From Bacteroidales bacterium (GTDB lineage Bacteria > Bacteroidota > Bacteroidia > Bacteroidales > UBA12481): DNA of 7,435 nucleotides. Position 1 is the stretch's first letter. Each line of letters opens with the position of its first letter. Position numbers and translations under genes: made by a program. The notes beneath the pieces were generated by a model, which saw only the letters and a program-made list of their open reading frames with translations, had not been told where the DNA came from and ran no database searches. The stretch covers positions 1 to 7,435 of the forward strand of contig JAQWAJ010000014.1 of the NCBI GenBank assembly GCA_028707745.1. The letters are read 5' to 3'. This document shows, piece after piece, positions 1 to 6,082 of this stretch.

Positions 1-911
1 GTTTTCGTCGGATGAATATTGACATCGATATGAACCGGATCAATATCGATATAGATAAAGTAGGCCGGAACCGCATCTCCCGGAATAAGGCTTTCATAGC
101 ATTGAGTTACGGCACGGTGCAGGTATGGATGTTTCATGAACCTGCCGTTCACGAAGAAGAACTGATCTCCGTAGGTTTTACGGGCAAACTCAGGTTTTCC
201 GATATAGCCGCTCACCGACATCATGCTGGTTTCGGTTTTCACGTTCACCAGCTGCGTGGCCATGGTTTTGCCGAACAGATGCTGTATGCGCTCCGGAAGG
301 CGTGCCGCCGGAAGGTTGTACACCTCCGAGTCGTTATGGTTGAGCACAAAGGCGATGTCGTGATGCGCCAATGCAACCCGTTGAAATTCAGTGATGATAT
401 GTTTGATTTCCGTGGCGTTGGCCTTCAGAAACTTACGGCGGGCAGGTACATTGAAATAGAGGTTTTTAACCGAGATACTGGTGCCATCAGGGCATGCAAC
501 GGGTTCCTGTAACTCGAATTCCGACCCGTTGATCTTAATCCGCGTGCCGGCCTCAGAGCCGGTAGTTTTGGTCTTTAGCTCGATTTGCGCCACAGCGGCA
601 ATGGCTGCGAGCGCCTCCCCCCGGAATCCCATGGTCCGGATGGTGTAGAGATCATCGGCCTGGCGGATTTTCGAGGTGGCATGCCTTTCGAAACAGATCC
701 GGGCATCCGTATCTGCCATGCCTGATCCGTTATCAATCACCTGCATGAGCGTTCGTCCGGCATCTTTGATGATTACCTGAATACGGTCGGCACCGGAATC
801 CACGGAATTCTCCATCAATTCCTTCACCGCAGATGCCGGCCGCTGAATAACTTCCCCTGCTGCAATCTGGTTTGCAACCGCATCTGGTAATACCTTAATT
901 AATTCCGCCAT
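1..911 (-). CDS. mutL: DNA mismatch repair protein MutL, N-terminal part (runs off left edge)
   Basis: MutL couples mismatch recognition by MutS to downstream strand incision and removal, in the cytoplasm on DNA. The visible 303 codons hold the GHKL ATPase domain (about residues 15-200) and most of the following S5-fold transducer domain. Diagnostic motifs are NQIAAGEV (14-21), [18 protein letters not shown] (24-41, with the expected general base Glu31 and Mg-binding Asn35), DNGSGM (60-65), RHATSKI (76-82), GFRGEAL (95-101) and NIHPTK (298-303). The last contains the conserved Lys303, equivalent to E. coli Lys307. The ATG at 911 gives the exact family N-terminus, and the next Met is residue 33, inside a core motif. 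No Shine-Dalgarno sequence is visible. The gene diverges from the comM-like gene. The C-terminal dimerisation/endonuclease domain lies beyond the window, so presence of the endonuclease motif cannot be judged. The reading frame is intact throughout. Identification is near certain. Confidence 0.97.
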   Translation of the reverse strand, partial: MAELIKVLPDAVANQIAAGEVIQRPASAVKELMENSVDSGADRIQVIIKDAGRTLMQVIDNGSGMADTDARICFERHATSKIRQADDLYTIRTMGFRGEALAAIAAVAQIELKTKTTGSEAGTRIKINGSEFELQEPVACPDGTSISVKNLYFNVPARRKFLKANATEIKHIITEFQRVALAHHDIAFVLNHNDSEVYNLPAARLPERIQHLFGKTMATQLVNVKTETSMMSVSGYIGKPEFARKTYGDQFFFVNGRFMKHPYLHRAVTQCYESLIPGDAVPAYFIYIDIDPVHIDVNIHPTK

Positions 912-1000
912 CAGAAATTCAGATTATGGCGCTAAAAATACGAAAATGATTTTCCACCGGACCCGATTTTCTGCATCTATATTACTATAAACAAATAACT
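912..1000. promoter_or_regulatory. Divergent intergenic region mutL / comM-like gene
   Basis: These 89 A/T-rich bases separate two divergent genes and must hold both promoters unless transcription starts elsewhere. On the minus strand, TATTTTTA (940 down to 933) is one base from the Bacteroidota -7 box TAnnTTTG and ends 21 nt before the mutL ATG, but no TTTG -33 element sits at the right distance. On the plus strand no good TAnnTTTG match was found; TATATTAC at 978-985 is poor and close to the start codon. Neither gene has a purine-rich Shine-Dalgarno. The region is certain; the individual boxes are weak guesses. Confidence 0.35.
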
Positions 1001-2539
1001 ATGTTGGTACGGACTTTTGCTAGCGCAGTATTTGGAATCTCAGCGAGCACCATTCGCGTGGAGGTCCAGGTAGGCGAGGGGGTTGGCTACTTTCTGGTAG
1101 GGTTGCCCGATAACGCCATTCGCGAAAGCCAGCAGCGGATTGTGGCCGCTTTAAGTACGCTGGAATATCGCTGGCCGGGAAAGAGAGTCGTGATCAACTT
1201 GGCTCCGGCGGATGAGCGGAAGGAGGGCTCAGCCTACGATCTGCCCCTGGCTATCGGCATTCTGGGGGCTAATGAGAAACTGAAAACCGATGAATTCGAC
1301 CGTTTTGTGATGATGGGCGAACTGTCGCTGGACGGAGGGCTGCAGCCCGTGACCGGTGTTCTGCCGATGGCGATGAAAGCACAACAGGAAGGATTCCGGG
1401 GGATTATCGTTCCGATGGTCAATGCCCGGGAGGCTGCCGTTGTCGAGGGACTCGAGGTATATGGCATGGACACCCTGTCGGATGTGATCGCTTTTTTCAC
1501 CGGCGGCCCGCGCCCTGAACCCATCCGGATAGATATTGACGCAGAATTCAGCCGCCAGTCAGGGCAGCTGGAACCCGACTTTCAGGATGTCAAGGGGCAG
1601 GAAAATGTCAAAAGAGCGCTGGAGGTGGCCGTGGCCGGGGGCCATAATGTGCTGATGGTTGGTCCGCCCGGCGCCGGCAAAACGATGCTGGCGCAACGGC
1701 TTCCGGGAATCATGCCTCCGCTGACCCTACGGGAAGCTCTTGAAACCACCCGAATTCATTCGGTTGCAGGGAAACTGGGCACCAACGTTTCGCTGATCAC
1801 CCGCCGGCCATTCCGGTCGCCTCACCATACGATCAGCGACATCGCCCTCGTTGGCGGGGGATCGGTACCTAAACCGGGGGAAATCTCGCTGGCTCACCAC
1901 GGGGTGCTTTTCCTGGATGAACTCCCCGAATTTAAAAGATCGGTACTGGAAGTCCTCCGGCAGCCGCTCGAGGATCGCACGATCAATATCTCCAGGGCCC
2001 GTTATGCCCTGCAATATCCGGCAAGCTTTATGATGGTGGCCTCGATGAACCCTTGCCCATGCGGCTTTTTCAACCATCCCGATAAAAAATGTACCTGCGG
2101 CAATGGCCAGGTGCAGAAATATCTCAGCCGGGTTTCCGGTCCGCTGCTCGATCGGATCGATCTGCATATCGAAGTGGTACCGGTGAGCTTCGACAAGCTG
2201 GCTGAACTGCCCCCGGCCGAAACCAGCAGTAATATCCGCGAAAGGATCATCCGGGCCCGCGAAATCCAGACGGAACGATTTAAGGATCTGCCGGGCATCT
2301 ATTGCAACGCCCAAATGTCCTCCCGGCTGATGAGAAAATATGTCAGAATCGATGAGCCCGGGAGGCTGATCCTGAAGCAGGCCATGGAACGCCTGGGCCT
2401 GTCGGCGCGCGCATACGACCGCATTCTGAAAGTCTCACTCACCATCGCCGACCTCGAAGGCAGCCCGGCCATCAGATCCCATCATCTGGCTGAAGCCGTG
2501 AACTACAGAACCCTCGACCGGGATATGTGGGGATCCTGA
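1001..2539 (+). CDS. comM: YifB/ComM-family Mg-chelatase-like AAA+ ATPase
   Basis: Complete 512-residue member of the YifB/ComM family, the usual length. ComM of Vibrio cholerae is a hexameric helicase that drives branch migration during integration of transforming DNA; the family is also widespread in bacteria not known to be competent, so the role here is inferred. Domain order: an N-terminal ChlI/Lon-protease-like fold (about 20-170), a Mg-chelatase-type AAA+ core (about 190-395) and a C-terminal helical lid (about 405-505). Visible motifs are Walker A GPPGAGKT (221-228), Walker B GVLFLDE (301-307), sensor-1 Asn350, an Arg-finger-like Arg385 in PLLDRIDLH, and four cysteines (352, 354, 364, 366) in the spacing CPC-x9-CTC, a family hallmark that may bind metal. 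The ATG at 1001 gives the family-typical start MLVRTFASAVFGI. It is divergent from mutL and 40 nt ahead of the M16 operon, which has its own promoter. Family assignment is very secure; the symbol comM is by homology only. Confidence 0.95.
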   Translation: MLVRTFASAVFGISASTIRVEVQVGEGVGYFLVGLPDNAIRESQQRIVAALSTLEYRWPGKRVVINLAPADERKEGSAYDLPLAIGILGANEKLKTDEFDRFVMMGELSLDGGLQPVTGVLPMAMKAQQEGFRGIIVPMVNAREAAVVEGLEVYGMDTLSDVIAFFTGGPRPEPIRIDIDAEFSRQSGQLEPDFQDVKGQENVKRALEVAVAGGHNVLMVGPPGAGKTMLAQRLPGIMPPLTLREALETTRIHSVAGKLGTNVSLITRRPFRSPHHTISDIALVGGGSVPKPGEISLAHHGVLFLDELPEFKRSVLEVLRQPLEDRTINISRARYALQYPASFMMVASMNPCPCGFFNHPDKKCTCGNGQVQKYLSRVSGPLLDRIDLHIEVVPVSFDKLAELPPAETSSNIRERIIRAREIQTERFKDLPGIYCNAQMSSRLMRKYVRIDEPGRLILKQAMERLGLSARAYDRILKVSLTIADLEGSPAIRSHHLAEAVNYRTLDRDMWGS

Positions 2540-2556
2540 TTTTTAGTCTACTTTTG
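2526..2556 (+). promoter_or_regulatory. Bacteroidota-type promoter for the M16 operon
   Basis: TACTTTTG at 2549-2556 is a perfect match to the Bacteroidota -7 box TAnnTTTG. Exactly 19 nt upstream, TGTG (2526-2529) matches three of four bases of the -33 TTTG element and overlaps the last codons of the comM-like gene. Transcription would start near 2562-2566, leaving a leader of about 15-20 nt before the ATG at 2580. The box overlaps the GTG at 2556, an upstream in-frame start candidate, and therefore argues against it. Confidence 0.6.
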
Positions 2557-2579
2557 TGGCATTAGTAAAATATAAATCA

Positions 2580-3908
2580 ATGAGAACTGCCAAACTATCT
2601 TTTCTGATTCTGATGATTCTCGCCGGCACGGTTCAGGGACTGTTTTCCCAAACCGTTAAGCTGGATTATCAGGAGTTTAATTTACCAAACGGACTGCATG
2701 TCATCCTTCATGAGGATCATTCGACGCCGATCGTCACGGTATCGGTGATGTATCATGTGGGCTCCAAAAACGAGCTGACCGGACGAACCGGATTTGCTCA
2801 CCTTTTCGAACATCTGATGTTCGAGGGAAGTGATAATATCCCGCGCGGGGAGTATACCCGCTTTGTGGAAAAAGCAGGCGGCACGCTGAATGCCAATACG
2901 GCTTTCGATCGCACCTACTATTATGAAGTGCTGCCTTCAAATCAAGTGGAAATTGGGCTCTGGCTCGAGTCAGAACGTATGCTCCATGCTAAAATAGACT
3001 CTATCGGAATTGCCACCCAAAAGGGCGTGGTTATCGAAGAGATCAAACAGCGCGAAGAAAACCAGCCTTATGGTTCTTTGCTGAGGGAAACTTTCGGGCG
3101 GGCCTATACCGTTCACCCCTATCATACCCCGACATTAGGCCGGGCAGATGACCTGAGAGCCTCAACCGATCAGGATGTCCTCAACTTTTATAAAACATTC
3201 TATGTGCCGAATAATGCCGTACTCGTTCTGGCCGGCGACATCAATCCGAAATCAGCCAAAAAGCTGGTTAATAAATATTTCGGTGATATCCCGATGGGCG
3301 CTCGTCCCATTACCAGACCTCCGCAGAATGAACCGGTAAAAACCGCCGAAATCAGGGATACCGTTTATGACAACATCCAGTTGCCAGCCATTATTCAGGC
3401 TTACCATGTTCCGGCCATGGGTACCAGGGATTATTTTGCTGTCAGCATGCTGAATTCGATTCTTTCCGATGGGCAGAGCTCACGGTTCAATAAGGCGCTG
3501 GTCGACGAAAAACAATTGTCGATGCAGGCTGTATCATTTCCTTTACCCCTGGAGCATCCCGGTATTACCCTGGCTTTGCTGATCCCGAACATCGGGGTTG
3601 ATTTAACTACTCTCGAAGCTGCGGCTGATGAGGAGATCTCGAAACTTCAGAATGAGCTGGTCCCGGAAGAGGAGTTCCAGAAACTGAAAAACAAGATCGA
3701 AGCAGATATGATCAACCGTCTGTCGGGCATCGAAAGCCGTGCCGAATTGCTGGCCACCGGTTACACCTATTACAATAATACCGGTTCAGTGAATACCGAT
3801 ATCGATAACTACCTGAAAGTCACCCGCGAGGATATTCGCGAAGCCGCCCGGAAATATTTCAGGAAAGACAACCGGGTTGTTCTGTATTATCTGCCGAAAA
3901 CCAAATAA
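2580..3908 (+). CDS. Secreted M16-family zinc metallopeptidase, catalytic subunit
   Basis: A 442-residue M16B (insulinase/processing-peptidase-like) protease, predicted periplasmic or envelope-located. The inverted zinc motif HLFEH is at residues 74-78 (ligands His74 and His78, catalytic Glu77), and the third ligand is Glu154 in VIEEIK, 75 residues after His78, the standard family spacing. It has an N-terminal M16 domain (about 30-175) and an M16_C domain (about 190-370), with the conserved ILSDGQSSR loop at 294-302. The first 23 residues form a signal peptide (Arg2 and Lys5, hydrophobic core, predicted cleavage before Gln24). I chose the ATG at 2580 over the in-frame GTG at 2556: it starts a clean signal peptide, follows an A/T-rich leader, and the GTG lies within the promoter. 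The Arg/Tyr pair that contacts substrate in this family is replaced by Val308 and Met315, suggesting it needs the partner encoded 6 nt downstream. The natural substrate is unknown; oligopeptides or unfolded proteins are usual for the family. Confidence 0.93.
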   Translation: MRTAKLSFLILMILAGTVQGLFSQTVKLDYQEFNLPNGLHVILHEDHSTPIVTVSVMYHVGSKNELTGRTGFAHLFEHLMFEGSDNIPRGEYTRFVEKAGGTLNANTAFDRTYYYEVLPSNQVEIGLWLESERMLHAKIDSIGIATQKGVVIEEIKQREENQPYGSLLRETFGRAYTVHPYHTPTLGRADDLRASTDQDVLNFYKTFYVPNNAVLVLAGDINPKSAKKLVNKYFGDIPMGARPITRPPQNEPVKTAEIRDTVYDNIQLPAIIQAYHVPAMGTRDYFAVSMLNSILSDGQSSRFNKALVDEKQLSMQAVSFPLPLEHPGITLALLIPNIGVDLTTLEAAADEEISKLQNELVPEEEFQKLKNKIEADMINRLSGIESRAELLATGYTYYNNTGSVNTDIDNYLKVTREDIREAARKYFRKDNRVVLYYLPKTK

Positions 3909-3914
3909 TCACCC

Positions 3915-6020
3915 ATGAAAAACTATAATATGAAACGGATAGCATTTTTTGCAATAGGTATGCTCTTTGCCTGCAACATCCTTCAGGCTCAGGTCGATCG
4001 CACGCAGCCTCCAAAACCTGCAAAAGCTCAAAAAATACAATTGGGTGATTATCAGAAGTTTAAATTGAATAATGGACTGACTGTTATCCTGGTTGAGAAT
4101 CATGAACTGCCAACGGTGACATTCAGCCTTCAGTTGGCCATTGATCCTTTCGTGGAGGGAGATGCAACCGGAACAGCTTCGTTCGCGGGAACGTTGCTTC
4201 GCACCGGTACTGCTACCCGGACCAAAGCACAGCTCGACAAAGAAATCGACTTTATCGGTGCATCAATAAATACTTCAGCATCCTCCATTGAAGGTTCCTC
4301 CCTGAAAAAGCATCAGGATAAAGTTCTGGAGCTGATGACCGACATCCTTTACCATCCGGTTTTTCCTCAGGACGAATTCGATAAGTTGAAGAAACAAACC
4401 CTGTCAGCACTGTCGATGGCCAGTTCCGACCCGTCTTCGATTGTGTCCACCGTATCGAAAGTTTTAAGATATGGCAAGGATCATCCTTATGGAGAACCTA
4501 CTACCGAAAAGACTGTTGGAAACCTGACTCTCGATGGAGTGAAAGCCTATTATAAGACCTATTTCACCCCTTCGATCGGTTACCTGATCATGATCGGCGA
4601 TCTCGGTCTGGCCGAGGCTAAAGTGCTTGGTCAGAAATATTTTTCAGTTTGGAAACCGGTACCGGTGACCTTCCCGAAATTCGATGATCCGGCTTCTTTT
4701 AAAGGAAACCGGGTGGCTTTTGTCGACAAACCGGGCGCCGTGCAATCGGTGATCGCCGTAACCAGTACCGTAAAACTGAAACATGGCGATCCTGATGAAT
4801 TGCCGGCTGAGGTGATGAACAATATTCTCGGCGGTGGCGTTTTTTCAGGCCGGCTCATGTTGAATCTCCGCGAAGCCAAAGCCTATACGTATGGTGCAAG
4901 ATCGAGCCTGAATTCAGATCAGCTGATCGGATTTTTCAATGCCGGTGCACAGGTCCGTAATTCGGTCACTGACAGTGCAATCACACAATTTCTTTATGAG
5001 ATGAAACGCTTGTGCGATGAACCTGTTTCAGAGGAAGACCTCCGCCTGACCAAAAACGTGATGGCCGGCGAATTCGGACGCGCACTCGAAAGCCCGTCAA
5101 CACTGGCATCGTTCGCACTGAGCACCGCCCGTTATCATCTGCCTGCCGATTTGTATGCAACTTACCTCGAACGACTCGAAAAAGTCACTGTCGCTGATGT
5201 TCAGGCAATGGCAAAGAAATACCTCCGCCCCGATAATTGCATTATACTGGTTGTCGGTAACAAAAACGAAGTGGCTGATAAGCTCAAAGGATTTGCTGAA
5301 TCAGGGAATGTTGAGTTTTACGACTGGTATGGCGATCCGTTGATCGATACACCCGTCGCTTTGCCCGAAGGTCTGACTGCAGCCAATGTCATCGATCTGT
5401 ATATACAGGCCGCAGGAGGAAAACAAAAATTATCAGACATCAAACAGATTACCACAAAATCAACCGGATTAATGGACGCCGGCGGCCGGAAACTGGAACT
5501 CTCCATGGAGTCAGTCCAGATGGCCCCCGATAAGTCGTATCAGTTGATTAAAATGGGGAGTATGCTCATCACCAAACAGGTGTGCAATGAAAAGGAAGGC
5601 TGGATAGAATCGATGGCCGGAAACCAGGAGTTCAAGGATAAGGATCTGGCAATCATGAAAGATGCCGCCCGGATTTGCCCTGAGCTTTCCTATTTCACGG
5701 ATGGCTTTAAAACGATTCTGGAGGGTATCGAAACCATCGGTGGTGAAAAAGCTTACAGGCTCAGTGTTACTTACCCTTCAGGCACAACGGATGTCGAATA
5801 TTATGCGATCGCTACAGGCTTGAAAATCCGTAAAATCAGTAAGTCTGAAAACGCTGGTCAAATGGTTGAAAGTATCACCGATTATGGGGATTACCGGGAA
5901 ATCAACGGTGTGAAATTCCCGTTCAGCCTGAAAGAGCAGGCAGGTGGGCAAATTATTGATATAAAAGTGGATCAGATTGATTTGGAGACTGTACCGGACC
6001 TTAAACTTTTTAAAAGGTAG
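3915..6020 (+). CDS. Secreted M16-family non-catalytic partner with C-terminal LolA-like domain
   Basis: A 701-residue fusion. Residues about 42-470 are an M16 peptidase homologue that has lost the zinc site: the HxxEH positions are Ser89, Gly92 and Thr93. It keeps the glycine-rich loop GGGVFSGR (306-313) and the Arg319/Tyr326 pair with the seven-residue spacing of Arg824/Tyr831 in human insulin-degrading enzyme. It is therefore best read as the substrate-binding half of a heterodimer with the preceding protease. Residues about 485-701 form an extra domain with the pattern VIDLYIQAAGGKQKL, a central GWIES, DYREINGVKFPF and a final LKLFKR, resembling LolA-like outer-membrane lipoprotein-sorting domains. 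A signal peptide is present; cleavage before Gln26 is favoured, though Cys20 in LFAC is a poor lipobox (Phe at -2). The start at 3915 is 6 nt after the upstream stop; ATG 3930 is equally possible and would remove only five residues. No promoter is seen between the genes, so they are presumably cotranscribed. M16 identity is secure; the C-terminal domain call is moderately secure. Confidence 0.9.
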   Translation: MKNYNMKRIAFFAIGMLFACNILQAQVDRTQPPKPAKAQKIQLGDYQKFKLNNGLTVILVENHELPTVTFSLQLAIDPFVEGDATGTASFAGTLLRTGTATRTKAQLDKEIDFIGASINTSASSIEGSSLKKHQDKVLELMTDILYHPVFPQDEFDKLKKQTLSALSMASSDPSSIVSTVSKVLRYGKDHPYGEPTTEKTVGNLTLDGVKAYYKTYFTPSIGYLIMIGDLGLAEAKVLGQKYFSVWKPVPVTFPKFDDPASFKGNRVAFVDKPGAVQSVIAVTSTVKLKHGDPDELPAEVMNNILGGGVFSGRLMLNLREAKAYTYGARSSLNSDQLIGFFNAGAQVRNSVTDSAITQFLYEMKRLCDEPVSEEDLRLTKNVMAGEFGRALESPSTLASFALSTARYHLPADLYATYLERLEKVTVADVQAMAKKYLRPDNCIILVVGNKNEVADKLKGFAESGNVEFYDWYGDPLIDTPVALPEGLTAANVIDLYIQAAGGKQKLSDIKQITTKSTGLMDAGGRKLELSMESVQMAPDKSYQLIKMGSMLITKQVCNEKEGWIESMAGNQEFKDKDLAIMKDAARICPELSYFTDGFKTILEGIETIGGEKAYRLSVTYPSGTTDVEYYAIATGLKIRKISKSENAGQMVESITDYGDYREINGVKFPFSLKEQAGGQIIDIKVDQIDLETVPDLKLFKR

Positions 6021-6022
6021 GT

Positions 6023-6057
6023 TAACTTTGGTTTTTCAATTCACATCAGTACATTTG
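6023..6057 (+). promoter_or_regulatory. Bacteroidota-type promoter for hppA
   Basis: TACATTTG at 6050-6057 is a perfect TAnnTTTG -7 box and TTTG at 6027-6030 is a perfect -33 element, separated by exactly 19 nt. The expected start of transcription is near 6063-6067, giving a short A/T-rich leader of about 16-20 nt before the ATG at 6083. The upstream element is itself part of a second perfect TAnnTTTG (TAACTTTG, 6023-6030). The promoter makes hppA a separate transcription unit, although no convincing terminator precedes it. Confidence 0.75.
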
Positions 6058-6082
6058 GGGTCGTTTAAAAAAATATTTATTC

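Noticed and set aside
15..60. Cluster of ATCGAT/ATATCGAT-like palindromes
   Set aside because: Explained by codons of the Ile/Asp-rich segment of MutL; spacing is irregular and no repeat unit is conserved.
12..512. Open plus-strand frame of 166 codons near the left edge
   Set aside because: It lies antisense inside the highly conserved mutL coding sequence and its product has no recognisable motif; the repetitive Ile-Asp start is the reverse of the MutL stretch before NIHPTK.
1727..2314. Long minus-strand open frame of 195 codons within the comM-like gene
   Set aside because: It is opposite the AAA+ core, whose motifs are intact; the predicted peptide has no family features and no leader or promoter.
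3909..4103. Minus-strand open frame over the start of the second M16 gene
   Set aside because: Antisense to the signal peptide region; the spacer between the two genes is only 6 nt and leaves no room for an independent gene.
5998..6018. Possible terminator hairpin at the end of the second M16 gene (ACCTT ... AAGGT)
   Set aside because: The stem is only five pairs with an 11-nt loop inside the coding end and no following U-run in the right place; not convincing.
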